Below, one piece after another: positions 33,206 through 42,640 of a stretch of 64,000 nucleotides of DNA; within the stretch, counting starts at the first letter, position 1; each line of letters starts with the position of its first letter. Position numbers and translations under genes: made by a program. The DNA comes from Streptomyces massasporeus (GTDB taxonomy: Bacteria; Actinomycetota; Actinomycetes; Streptomycetales; Streptomycetaceae): the NCBI RefSeq assembly GCF_014648995.1, contig NZ_BMSE01000019.1, forward strand, positions 1 to 64,000. Direction: 5' to 3'. The notes below the pieces were generated by a model. That model ran no database searches. It was not told the DNA's origin and saw only the letters and a program-made list of their open reading frames with translations.

Positions 33206-33220
33206 TTCCGCGTAACGGAA
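33206..33220. promoter_or_regulatory. Candidate AllR operator, site 1 (TTCC-N7-GGAA)
   Basis: TTCCGCGTAACGGAA is a palindrome 14 bp upstream of the allB GTG. It is followed directly by a second inverted repeat, TTCAAC-N5-GTTGAA (33221-33237). The position would block the allB promoter or ribosome site. Confidence 0.7.
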
Positions 33221-33312
33221 TTCAACTTTCTGTTGAAGAAGTCTTCACTCCCTCTTCCGCGCCGTCAAGGGCACACTTGACTGCGGCACCCTTCGGCGAA
33301 ACTCCTGGACGT

Positions 33313-33327
33313 TTCCACAAAGCGGAA
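33313..33327. promoter_or_regulatory. Candidate AllR operator, site 2 (TTCC-N7-GGAA)
   Basis: TTCCACAAAGCGGAA has the same TTCC-N7-GGAA form as site 1 and lies 102 bp upstream of the iclR start. It suits autoregulation of the regulator. Confidence 0.65.
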
Positions 33328-33428
33328 TTAAACTTCCAGCACGCAGAACGTAGCTACGTACAAGCGGGGAGTCAACCGACCGCCGGGTAGGCTTCTGCCC
33401 TTCCCGCCCGCCCCGAAAGGAACGCGCC

Positions 33429-34226
33429 GTGCCGACGTCCAGCGCCAGCACCACCGACTCCGCCCGGTCCTCCGCCAACGGCGGCGTCCAGTCCCTGGAG
33501 CGCGCCTTCGACCTGCTCGAACGGATGGCGGACGCGGGTGGCGAGGTCGGCCTGAGCGAGCTGTCCGCGAGCAGCGGCCTGCCCCTGCCGACCATCCACC
33601 GCCTGATGCGCACGCTGGTGGCCTGCGGGTACGTACGTCAGCAGCCCAACCGGCGGTACGCGCTCGGCCCGCGCCTGATCCGCCTCGGCGAGTCGGCCTC
33701 CCGGCTGTTGGGCACCTGGGCACGGCCGTACCTGGCGCGCCTGGTCGAGGAGACCGGCGAGACGGCGAACATGGCGCTGCTGGACGGGGACGAGATCGTC
33801 TACGTGGCGCAGGTGCCGTCGAAGCACTCGATGCGCATGTTCACGGAGGTCGGGCGGCGGGTGCTGCCGCACTCCACGGGCGTGGGCAAGGCGCTGCTCG
33901 CCGGTTTCCCGCCGGAGGAGGTGCGGGCCCTGCTCTCCCGTACGGGCATGCCCGCCGCGACGGAGAAGACGATCACGACGGCCGACGGCTTCCTCGCGGC
34001 CCTGGAGGACGTGCGCCGGCAGGGCTACGCCATCGACGACAACGAGCAGGAGATCGGGGTCCGTTGCCTCGCGGTGCCGGTGCCCGACTCCCCCACCGCC
34101 GCGGCCATCTCCATCTCCGGCCCGGCCGGCCGGGTCACGGAGGCGGCGACGGACAAGATCGTGCCGGTGCTCCAGCAGGTCGCCGTGGAGCTGTCCGCGG
34201 CGCTCGCCAGCCAGAGCCCGGCGTAA
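33429..34226 (+). CDS. allR: IclR-family regulator (probable allantoin regulon repressor AllR)
   Basis: A 265-residue IclR-type regulator. The winged helix spans about 18-80 (VQSLERAFDLLERMADAG, LPLPTIHRLMRTLVACGYVR) and the C-terminal GAF-like effector domain spans about 95-262 (EIVYVAQVPSKHSMRMFTEV, LPHSTGVGKALLAG, IGVRCLAVPV). The family includes AllR, which responds to allantoin or glyoxylate. It is divergent from allB-alc across 236 bp containing two identical-form palindromes. The gene name is inferred from context. GTG 33429 is preceded by AAAGGAACG. Confidence 0.88.
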   Translation: MPTSSASTTDSARSSANGGVQSLERAFDLLERMADAGGEVGLSELSASSGLPLPTIHRLMRTLVACGYVRQQPNRRYALGPRLIRLGESASRLLGTWARPYLARLVEETGETANMALLDGDEIVYVAQVPSKHSMRMFTEVGRRVLPHSTGVGKALLAGFPPEEVRALLSRTGMPAATEKTITTADGFLAALEDVRRQGYAIDDNEQEIGVRCLAVPVPDSPTAAAISISGPAGRVTEAATDKIVPVLQQVAVELSAALASQSPA

Positions 34227-34280
34227 CGGCGGCGGGCCGCAGGGCGCCGCGCCACCGCCGGGCCCGCCCGGCCCGAGCGC

Positions 34281-34610
34281 CTACCCCTGACCCCGCACCG
34301 GCCCACCGAAGAGATCGACGGCCCGCCGGACCTCCGTGAGCTCCGCGGACAGGGCGCTCACGGAGCCGATCGCGCCCGCGATCAGCAGGAGGGAGCGGCG
34401 CAGGCAGGGGATCTCGGGGATGCCGTCGGCGGCCATGGCCGCCAGCGCGGCCAGTTCCTCCTCGGCGATGGCCCGGTCGGCGAACTCGCCGGGATGGGCG
34501 GCCAGTCGGCGGCGTAGCCGGGACACGGCGGAGCGCAGCTCCGTCACGCGCGGGTCCTCGTCGCCGCCGGCCACGGGCCCCTGCCGCTTCTGCTCGACGC
34601 TCCGCAACAC
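34281..34610 (-). CDS. Small conserved actinobacterial protein (DUF5955-like)
   Basis: A 109-residue helical protein. GTG 34610 is preceded by GGGGGAGG. It reads RVTELRSAVSRLRRRLAAHP, DRAIAEEELAALAAMAADG, PCLRRSLLLIAGAIGSVSAL and ends VDLFGGPVRGQG. The SRLRRRLA region and the hydrophobic helix suggest an oligomerising or membrane-associated small protein. From memory this fits DUF5955; function unknown. A longer frame upstream is not supported. It is convergent with the IclR gene. Confidence 0.7.
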   Translation of the reverse strand: MLRSVEQKRQGPVAGGDEDPRVTELRSAVSRLRRRLAAHPGEFADRAIAEEELAALAAMAADGIPEIPCLRRSLLLIAGAIGSVSALSAELTEVRRAVDLFGGPVRGQG

Positions 34611-34853
34611 AGTCCTCCCCCTCGCACCTCGTCGTGCACATGCCCTTCCGACGCGAAGTCCCCCACACCGGGCCGCAGTCGGGCGCCCGGCCGGTCGGTG
34701 CGGGCGACAGTAAACGACGCGGGCCACCAGGCGCCAGTCCATTGCGTCATCGACTTGTTTCGCTGAGTGACTTTCTGGCCCGAGGCGCACGCCCGTGCGA
34801 CGCGCGCTCCGCGCCGTCGCACCCCCGTACGGGGCGTGCGGTATGCAGGAGCC

Positions 34854-35468
34854 ATGACGACACGGGAGACGACGGGCGAGGCACGAGCGGTTGCGGGACT
34901 GCTGCTCGCGGCCGGCGGCGGGCGGCGGCTCGGCGGGCGGCCCAAGGCGCTGCTCCCCCATCGCGGACGGCCCCTGGTGGAGCACGCGGTGCGGGTACTG
35001 CGGGAGGGTGGATGCGCGACCGTCCACGTGGTCCTGGGCGCCCGGGCCGGCGACGTGCGCACACGGGCCTCACTGCCGGGCTGCGTCCTGGTGGACAACC
35101 CCGACTGGGAGCAGGGGATGGGGAGTTCCCTGCGCGCCGGGCTCGACTCGCTCGCCGGAACGGGGGCACGGGCAGCCCTGGTGTCGCTCGTCGACCAGCC
35201 CGGCATCGGGCCCGAGGCGGTGGCCCGGGTCCTCGCGGCGTACGAGGGCGAGGAGTCGCTCGCCTCCGCCGCGTACGACGGTGTGCGCGGGCATCCGGTG
35301 CTGTTCGGCGCCGCCCACTGGGCGGGCATCGCCGCGACTGCGACCGGGGACCGGGGGGCACGCGCCTATCTGAAGGAGCACCGGACGGCCCTCGCCCTCG
35401 TCGAGTGCGGCGACGTCGCCCGGCCTTTCGACATCGACACCGAAGCCGATCTGGCCCACCTGGAGTGA
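34854..35468 (+). CDS. MobA-like nucleotidyltransferase (molybdenum-cofactor cytidylyl/guanylyltransferase type)
   Basis: A 204-residue NTP transferase. The glycine-rich nucleotide loop LLLAAGGGRRLGGRPKALLP lies at about 15-34, followed by VDNPDWEQGMGSSLRAGLDS, the metal-binding LVDQPGIGPEAV, and GHPVLF. This is the MocA/MobA pattern, which attaches CMP or GMP to molybdopterin; related proteins serve xanthine dehydrogenase maturation. Sitting beside allantoin genes, a purine-catabolic molybdoenzyme is a natural client, though no xanthine dehydrogenase gene is in the window. ATG 34854 is preceded by GCAGGAGCC. Confidence 0.85.
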   Translation: MTTRETTGEARAVAGLLLAAGGGRRLGGRPKALLPHRGRPLVEHAVRVLREGGCATVHVVLGARAGDVRTRASLPGCVLVDNPDWEQGMGSSLRAGLDSLAGTGARAALVSLVDQPGIGPEAVARVLAAYEGEESLASAAYDGVRGHPVLFGAAHWAGIAATATGDRGARAYLKEHRTALALVECGDVARPFDIDTEADLAHLE

Positions 35469-35534
35469 GCGGGGTGGCACGGAGCGCCACCTTGCCTCGA
35501 CCCTGAGAATCTCGACATCAACAGACGATTGAAC

Positions 35535-35549
35535 TTCCACCATGAGGAA
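35535..35549. promoter_or_regulatory. Candidate AllR operator upstream of malate synthase (TTCC-N7-GGAA)
   Basis: TTCCACCATGAGGAA has the same 4-7-4 form as the two allB/iclR sites and lies 127 bp upstream of the aceB start, in an intergenic region with no other gene. Confidence 0.6.
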
Positions 35550-35676
35550 ACTAGTATCCACTGTTCAGAAGCGCCCGTCCGCTCCCCGGGCGCCGAACGC
35601 CGTATCCGGGAAGACTGGCACCCGGTGCCAAGCACGCCGGCTCGTCTTCACAGCTCGCTGAAGGAAGTGACCGTTC

Positions 35677-37302
<1,626 letters not shown>

Positions 37303-37318
37303 CCGGCCGAGCCGGACG

Positions 37319-37639
37319 CTAGCGCTCCGAGTGGCCCAGGGACTTCTCCGGGGCCACTCGGTCGCGTACGGCCTTCTTCACCGCCGTCGGCTCCGGGAAG
37401 CCCTGCTCGCGCCGGTCCCAGACGACCTCGTCGCCGACGCGGACGATGAACACCCCGCCCGTGCCGGGCTTCAGGGCCAGTTCCGTCAGTTCCGCCTCGA
37501 AGGTCGTGAGCAGTTCCTGCGCCAGCCAGGCCGCGCGGGGCAGCCAGCGGCACTGGGTGCAGTATTCGATCTCGACCCGTGCCGAGGCGCCCGGGGCGTC
37601 CTCCGTCGGTTCGATCTCGATCCGCTGAACATCCGTCAT
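37319..37639 (-). CDS. SelT/SelW/SelH (Rdx) family thioredoxin-like protein
   Basis: A 106-residue protein of the Rdx selenoprotein-like family with a cysteine pair, YCTQCRWLPRAAWLAQELL, in place of the Sec-containing motif, followed by LKPGTGGVFIVRV and VWDRREQGFPEPTAVKKAV. The fold is thioredoxin-like; a thiol redox role is probable but the partner is unknown. The start ATG overlaps the stop of the upstream HipA-like gene (ATGA). It is convergent with aceB at 16 bp. Confidence 0.87.
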   Translation of the reverse strand: MTDVQRIEIEPTEDAPGASARVEIEYCTQCRWLPRAAWLAQELLTTFEAELTELALKPGTGGVFIVRVGDEVVWDRREQGFPEPTAVKKAVRDRVAPEKSLGHSER

Positions 37640-38550
37640 CCGAGGTGCACCGACCAATCCTGCTCGGCCGCGGGCTTGCCGTGCAGGTCGGGCACCTGCT
37701 TGAGCCACGCGGGGCGTCCTTGCTGGCTCCTCGCCGCCCGGAGGGCCTCCTCGGCGGCGAGTTCCTCGCGGGTGGGGAAGCCGGTGGGCAGCCAGTCCGC
37801 GGAGGTCTCCGCGCGGGCGCGGAGGTAGGTCACGTACGCCTCGCGCACCGCGTCCGCGCCGGCGAAGCCCGGCTCGTCCGCGAGCCAGGCGTCCGGGACC
37901 TCCGCGAGGATGTGCCGCAGCAGCTCCTCGGTGACGCGGGGCGCCAGCTCGGCGTCGGCGGCCCGCACGTCGGGCCCGTAGTGGCCGAGGGCGTGGTGCC
38001 GGAAGTCGTACGCCCTGCGGGGGTCGGTGGCGTCCCAGCGGTGGTGGAAGACCAGGGCGGCGCCGTGGTCGATCAGCCACAGGCGCGGGGGTGCGACGCC
38101 GAGGGTGGGCCAGACCATCAGGTTGGAGCTGTGCACCGTACGGTCGACGTTCACGGTCAGCGCGTCGAGCCAGACGATCCTCCCGGCCTCCAGCGGATCG
38201 ACGGGGAAGACCCGGGCGACCTCCGGGGTGAAGTCCCGGGCGCCCGGCAGGTGATCCATGCCGAGGTTCACGCCCGCGCTCGCCGCGTGCAGGTCCCGTA
38301 CCTCCTGATGGGGTTCGTGGTCCGCGATCGCCGGGTCGAAGTGCACCAGGACGAGTTCCGGGAAGCGCAGCCCGAGGGCGCGGGCCAGTTCCCCCACGAT
38401 GACCTCGGCGACGAGCGCCTTGCGGCCCTGCGCGGAGCCGGTGAACTTCACGACGTAGGTGCCGAGGTCGTCCGCCTCGACGACCCCGGGGACGGAGCCG
38501 CCGGACCGCAGGGGTTCGACGTAGCGGGTCGCGGTGACCTCTCTCAGCAT
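37636..38550 (-). CDS. HipA-like kinase-fold protein
   Basis: A 304-residue protein resembling the HipA-family kinase domain (actinobacterial HipA-like proteins, not a HipBA toxin pair). Visible kinase-like segments are LGTYVVKFTGSAQGRKALVA (the lysine of the ATP pocket), IVWLDALTVNVDRTVHSSNL (catalytic loop-like, with Asp and Asn) and PRLWLIDHGAALVFHH (metal-binding Asp). No HipB-type antitoxin gene adjoins. It is translationally coupled with the SelW-like gene. ATG 38550 is preceded by GGGGAG; the longer frame beyond is unlikely. Confidence 0.78.
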   Translation of the reverse strand: MLREVTATRYVEPLRSGGSVPGVVEADDLGTYVVKFTGSAQGRKALVAEVIVGELARALGLRFPELVLVHFDPAIADHEPHQEVRDLHAASAGVNLGMDHLPGARDFTPEVARVFPVDPLEAGRIVWLDALTVNVDRTVHSSNLMVWPTLGVAPPRLWLIDHGAALVFHHRWDATDPRRAYDFRHHALGHYGPDVRAADAELAPRVTEELLRHILAEVPDAWLADEPGFAGADAVREAYVTYLRARAETSADWLPTGFPTREELAAEEALRAARSQQGRPAWLKQVPDLHGKPAAEQDWSVHLG

Positions 38551-38623
38551 GGTCCAAGGCTCCCCGGAGGGCGGAATCCGAAGGTGCAATAGTAACCGGG
38601 CCGGCGGCCGGGGCCGTGGTCGC

Positions 38624-39016
38624 TCAGTGCCCCGGGGCGGGCGCCTCGGTGATGCCGCGCTGGCCCGTGACCGAGTGCACCTTGCGGATGCGGCCGGCGT
38701 CGTCGAACTCGAAGACATCGATTCCGCCGACCACGCGGTCCGGGCCGACCCGCAGGTTCCACAGCGACACGGCGAAATCCGCACCGGGGTGCACGAAATT
38801 TCGCACCAGGGTGAATTCCAGATCGTTGTCCAGCGACTCCCGGAAGGCGCGGACGAAGGTCTTCAGCTGCGCGGGTCCGGTGATGTCGTCCCCGTTGTGC
38901 GTCGAGGCGTCGCGGCCGAAGTAGATCGTGAATTCCGGGGAGCAGATCTCGTCCGCGTTGGCGAACGCCCCGTTCCACATGTCGTTCCAGAGGTCGAGCT
39001 TCTTCAGTTCGATCAT
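38624..39016 (-). CDS. SnoaL-like (NTF2-fold) protein A
   Basis: A 130-residue single-domain protein of the NTF2/SnoaL fold. The opening LWNDMWNGAFANADEICSPE, the middle ITGPAQLKTFVRAFRESLDN and GGIDVFEFDDAGRIRKVHSV are the usual SnoaL-like pattern. In polyketide clusters such proteins act as cyclases, dehydratases, hydroxylases or isomerases; the reaction here cannot be told. It is the last gene of the leftward operon, overlapping the upstream hydrolase by the ATGA type. One of three SnoaL-like proteins in the cluster. Confidence 0.87.
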   Translation of the reverse strand: MIELKKLDLWNDMWNGAFANADEICSPEFTIYFGRDASTHNGDDITGPAQLKTFVRAFRESLDNDLEFTLVRNFVHPGADFAVSLWNLRVGPDRVVGGIDVFEFDDAGRIRKVHSVTGQRGITEAPAPGH

Positions 39017-39891
39017 TTCTGCGTCCTTACCAGGAATTCTGCTTCACGAGCCTTCGCCACCCGGGCCGCCGTCGAGCGCACGGTGGTGAACGCGTGCGCC
39101 GCCCCGGCGAAGACATCCAGTTCGGTCGGTGCGTGCTCACGCCACCGCGCCTCCATCGCCAGGGTCTGCGGGAGCAGTGCGTCGCCGGTGCCGACGCAGA
39201 ACCGTGCGGGCGGCACGCCGTGCAGGTCGGCGTACGCGGGCGAGGCGGCCCGGCGCTGCTCGCCTGTGGCGCCCGGCATCAGAAGCCCCAGTGCGCGGTC
39301 GAGCCCGGCCGTGAGGTCGAAGGCGCCGTAGTTGAGGGAGACCGCGGAGAAGGGCTGGCGCCCCAGGAGCGCGGGGACCGCGGTCACGGTCAGAGCGGCG
39401 AGATGCGCGCCGGCGGACTCGCCGCCGATGGCCAGGAATCCCGCTCCCGGGCGCTCGGCGACCGCGCGGGCGACCGCGAGCACGTCGTCCAGGCACGCCG
39501 GGTAGCGGTGCTCGGGCGCCATCCGGTAGCCGACGGAGAGCACCGTCAACTCGGTGCGGTCGGCGAGTCGTTGCAGGGTCTCGTCGTGCATCGTGTGACT
39601 GCCCAGACACCAGCCGCCGCCGTGCAGGTGCAGATACGTGCCGCGCGAGAGGCCCTCGGGGGTGAACGAGCGGACGGGCACGCCCCCGACGGTCAGATCG
39701 CGCGCGCTCGGCACCGGCGCGTCGTCGCCGAACCGGACCGTCTCCCGGTACTGCGCGAAGGTCAGGCCGGCGGGCACGTCGTAGAGCGTCGCCACCCTCG
39801 ACCTCAGCCGCTCGCCGACGCGCACCGACTCCTGCGCGTAGGCGTGGCCGATGGTCGCCAGGTGGGTGGTCCCGTCGGGCGGTGCGGTCAT
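39013..39891 (-). CDS. Alpha/beta hydrolase of the hormone-sensitive lipase type
   Basis: A 292-residue esterase-like hydrolase. HGGGW (90-94) forms the oxyanion hole typical of the HSL family, GESAG (157-161) holds the nucleophilic serine 159, GTGDALLPQ precedes the acid and AAHAFTTV carries the histidine. It could release, hydrolyse or deacylate an intermediate. Start ATG overlaps the stop of the KS gene upstream (ATGA), so it is in the same operon. Confidence 0.9.
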   Translation of the reverse strand: MTAPPDGTTHLATIGHAYAQESVRVGERLRSRVATLYDVPAGLTFAQYRETVRFGDDAPVPSARDLTVGGVPVRSFTPEGLSRGTYLHLHGGGWCLGSHTMHDETLQRLADRTELTVLSVGYRMAPEHRYPACLDDVLAVARAVAERPGAGFLAIGGESAGAHLAALTVTAVPALLGRQPFSAVSLNYGAFDLTAGLDRALGLLMPGATGEQRRAASPAYADLHGVPPARFCVGTGDALLPQTLAMEARWREHAPTELDVFAGAAHAFTTVRSTAARVAKAREAEFLVRTQK

Positions 39892-41099
39892 CGCGCCGCC
39901 TCCAGGGCCACCACCGAGGACTGGCTGCCCAGCGCGAACGCGAACGACAGCGCGGCCCGCAGGTCGGCGTCGCGGGCGCCACCGAAGACGGAGTCGAGTC
40001 CGCACTCGGCGTCGGCCTGTGTGCTGTTGGCCGTCGGCGCGATCGTCTGCGCGTCGAGCATGGAGGCCGTCGCAGCGATGTTGACCAGCGCGGAAGCACC
40101 GAACAGGTGCCCGAAGACGGGCTTCACCGACGTCAGGGGCACGTCGGTGTCCTCGCCGAAGACGCGGCGGACCGCCCTGCTCTCGGCGATGTCGTTGGTC
40201 CGGGTCCCCGTGCCGTGACCGCACACGTACCCGATGTCGCCGACCGAGAGGTTCGACTTCTTGATGACCCGCTCGGCGAGTGCCGCGGTCTTCTCGCCCG
40301 ACAGTTCCATGGTGGTCGGGTGGGCCGCCTCGTTGGCGACGCCGGTCGCCAGCACGAACGCGTAGATGTGCGCGCCGCGGGCCACCGCGTCGGCCTCCCG
40401 TTCGAGGACCAGGGCGACGGCTCCCTCGCCGAGAGCCGTGCCGTCCCGGTTGACGTCGTAGGGACGGATCGAGTCCGCCGCCGTGGTTCCGAGACTCAGC
40501 ACGCGCGACTTCGGATCGGTGTACACCCGCAGCAGGTTGGGGGTCAGCGGGAACTCGTGCCCCACGACGATCATGATGTCGGCTTCGTCGGAGCGTAGCT
40601 CCGCCGCCGCGGACCGCAGCGCGTGGGTGCCGCCGACACAGGCCGACGACACGGTGGAGACGTAGCCCTGGACGCCGGTGCGGATGGCCGCGATGCTCGC
40701 GGGCGCGCCCGGCAGACCGCCGAGGACCCGCCCGATCCCGGACGCGGAGGCGAAGTCGCGCTCCCACCAGTGCAGCGGGCCTCGTGACGACGACGCGATG
40801 ACGCCGACGCGGTGCGGATCGAAGTCACCGACCCCGGCGTCGCCGAGCGCCTCGTCGATGCCGGCGAGGGCCGCGAGGATCTCGCGCGAGTACTTGCTCG
40901 CGTGGGCGGGATCGAGCCCTTCGACCACCGGGTCGTGGGTGAGCTGTCCCGCCATCACGGTCGGCACGCCGCGATCGTGGTAGGCCGACTGGGGCGTGAG
41001 CGCCGACGCGCCGGCCCGCACGCGCCCCCAGAAGTCGTCCGCGGTGCGCACGCCGCCCGGCAGGGTGAACCCCATCCCGGTGATCGCCAGGCGCGTCAT
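39888..41099 (-). CDS. Beta-ketoacyl-ACP synthase (KAS I/II type), stand-alone
   Basis: A 403-residue thiolase-fold condensing enzyme with a complete FabF-type triad: Cys154 in VSSACVGGTHAL, His295 in VCGHGTGTRTND and His331 in KPVFGHLFGAS. The gatekeeper-like region and the ending FALGSQSSVVALEA also fit. No chain-length-factor partner adjoins; its neighbours are a KAS III-like gene upstream and a hydrolase downstream, both overlapping. It is distinct in sequence from the KS at 53116-54339, so the cluster has two active-looking ketosynthases. Confidence 0.93.
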   Translation of the reverse strand: MTRLAITGMGFTLPGGVRTADDFWGRVRAGASALTPQSAYHDRGVPTVMAGQLTHDPVVEGLDPAHASKYSREILAALAGIDEALGDAGVGDFDPHRVGVIASSSRGPLHWWERDFASASGIGRVLGGLPGAPASIAAIRTGVQGYVSTVSSACVGGTHALRSAAAELRSDEADIMIVVGHEFPLTPNLLRVYTDPKSRVLSLGTTAADSIRPYDVNRDGTALGEGAVALVLEREADAVARGAHIYAFVLATGVANEAAHPTTMELSGEKTAALAERVIKKSNLSVGDIGYVCGHGTGTRTNDIAESRAVRRVFGEDTDVPLTSVKPVFGHLFGASALVNIAATASMLDAQTIAPTANSTQADAECGLDSVFGGARDADLRAALSFAFALGSQSSVVALEAAR

Positions 41100-42157
41100 G
41101 CCGCACGCTCCAGCGGCACCTGCAGCACGGCGCACGTGTAGGAGTAGCCGCCGCCGGCCCCGAGGACGAGGACGATGTCGCCCGGTGCGAGATCCCCCGC
41201 CGTCTCGGCCTCGGCGATGTTGGCGAGGAAGTCGCCCGCGCCGAGGTGGCCCGAGGCGCTGTAGTGGCAGACGACCCGGTCGCTGTACTTCTCCTCGATC
41301 GGCCCGATCATCAGCTCGCGCACCTTGTCGCTGAGCCGCGGCGCGAGCACCCGGGCGATCCGCGGGTCGCCGGGCGACAGCCGGGCGCGGTCGAGGGCGG
41401 TGTCCACCGCCTCGGTGATGCACTCATGGGACACCGCGCGCAGTCGGGGCCGTCCGCCCTCGTCGGAGAACTTCTCGGTCGGCATCGCGTTGATGTACGG
41501 CGGTGCCAGCGCCGGTTGCGGGCCGAAGCCGTCGTAGTCGTCGCGGGTGCGCCACAACTCCGGTGCGGCGACGTGCTCGACGGCCAGGAGATGGAAGGCG
41601 TCGCCGGGTTCGGGCCGTCCGACGACGGCGGCCGAGGCGCCGTCGCCGTAGGCGAGCATGATGTGGCTGCGCCAGTGATCGACGGCGGGCGCGCCGAAGC
41701 GGTCCGCCGCGACGATCAGCGCGTGGGAGTGCTCGTCCATCCGCAGCTGGCCGGCGGCCAGGGAGAAGGCCATCGCCGCACCGTTGCAGGCCTGTTGGAT
41801 GCCGACCGGCGCACACGAGCGCGGGAGGCCGAGACCCTCGGCGACGCAGTGCCCGGCGGTGAAGAAGGGGTTGCCCTGGTAGTTCGTCCACGCGTAGGCC
41901 AGCAGTCCGACGCCGTCGGCGGGCACGCCCGACGCCGACAGCGCGGCATGGCCGGCGGCCACGGCCATCGCGGGCGCGGACTCGGTCTCCCACGAGCGGG
42001 CGATGTGCAGGGTGACGTCACCGTGCCGGGCCGCCTGCTCGGGGGTCAGGTTGCCGATCCGCACCTCGTCCGCGGGTCTGCGCGTCTTCTCCGGGAACCA
42101 GCAGCGCGCTGCCCGGATACCGAGGATCGGCTCGGCCGTTGCTGAATGCAGTGCCAT
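41096..42157 (-). CDS. KAS III (FabH)-like protein A with altered catalytic motifs
   Basis: A 353-residue FabH-fold protein. The nucleophile is present (Cys124 in IQQACNGAAMA). The FabH motif PHQAN that supplies the catalytic His is replaced by LAPRLSDKV (271-279), and the GNTS motif that supplies Asn is replaced by SGHLGAGD (302-309). Such changes are known in KAS III relatives that act as acyltransferases or use unusual substrates. It is therefore not a standard initiating synthase. Its start has GAGGAGCAACCC upstream, and it is immediately preceded in the operon by SnoaL-like protein B. Confidence 0.9.
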   Translation of the reverse strand: MALHSATAEPILGIRAARCWFPEKTRRPADEVRIGNLTPEQAARHGDVTLHIARSWETESAPAMAVAAGHAALSASGVPADGVGLLAYAWTNYQGNPFFTAGHCVAEGLGLPRSCAPVGIQQACNGAAMAFSLAAGQLRMDEHSHALIVAADRFGAPAVDHWRSHIMLAYGDGASAAVVGRPEPGDAFHLLAVEHVAAPELWRTRDDYDGFGPQPALAPPYINAMPTEKFSDEGGRPRLRAVSHECITEAVDTALDRARLSPGDPRIARVLAPRLSDKVRELMIGPIEEKYSDRVVCHYSASGHLGAGDFLANIAEAETAGDLAPGDIVLVLGAGGGYSYTCAVLQVPLERAA

Positions 42158-42196
42158 GGGTTGCTCCTCGTGGGTCTGGGATGGCTGCGCGTGGGC

Positions 42197-42628
42197 TCAG
42201 GTCGTCCTGGTGACGGCGCCCTGGGACCAGCACTCGGTGATCTGCAGCGCCTCGTCGACCTGGAAGATGTCGACCCCGACGAAGAGGGCCTCCCGGCCCG
42301 GGATGTCGTGCGGCCAGCCCGTGGCACCGGTCCATCTGCCGGTGCCGATCCAGCGGTAGGCGAAACGGCGCTCGTTCCCGTCGACGAACGGCCCGAAGTC
42401 CGTCGTGTACCGGAGACCTTCGAATTTCCCGGTGAATCCGGCGACCCATTTCGACATTTCCGCCGGGCCCGAGATCGTGGACGGGTCGATGGTGGCCGTG
42501 GCATCGGGCAGGTGCAGCACGTATCCGGCCGGGGAGATGATGTCGTGGGCGATGTCGGAATCCTCGTTCCACATCCGCAGCCAGTTCTCCCATATCTTGT
42601 CCGCGACGGACGTGTCCAACGTGAGCAT
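42197..42628 (-). CDS. SnoaL-like (NTF2-fold) protein B
   Basis: A 143-residue NTF2-fold protein: KIWENWLRMWNEDSDIAHDI at the start, STISGPAEMSKWVAGFTGKF in the middle and GVDIFQVDEALQITECWSQG near the end. It shares layout with proteins A and C, and lies directly upstream of KAS III-like protein A. A role in cyclisation, dehydration or hydration is possible. ATG 42628 is preceded by GAAGGACC. Confidence 0.85.
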   Translation of the reverse strand: MLTLDTSVADKIWENWLRMWNEDSDIAHDIISPAGYVLHLPDATATIDPSTISGPAEMSKWVAGFTGKFEGLRYTTDFGPFVDGNERRFAYRWIGTGRWTGATGWPHDIPGREALFVGVDIFQVDEALQITECWSQGAVTRTT

Positions 42629-42640
42629 GTGTCGGTCCTT

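Noticed and set aside
34611..35027. Upstream extension of the DUF5955-like gene.
   Set aside because: Residues before GTG 34610 are not protein-like and the good ribosome site lies directly before that GTG.
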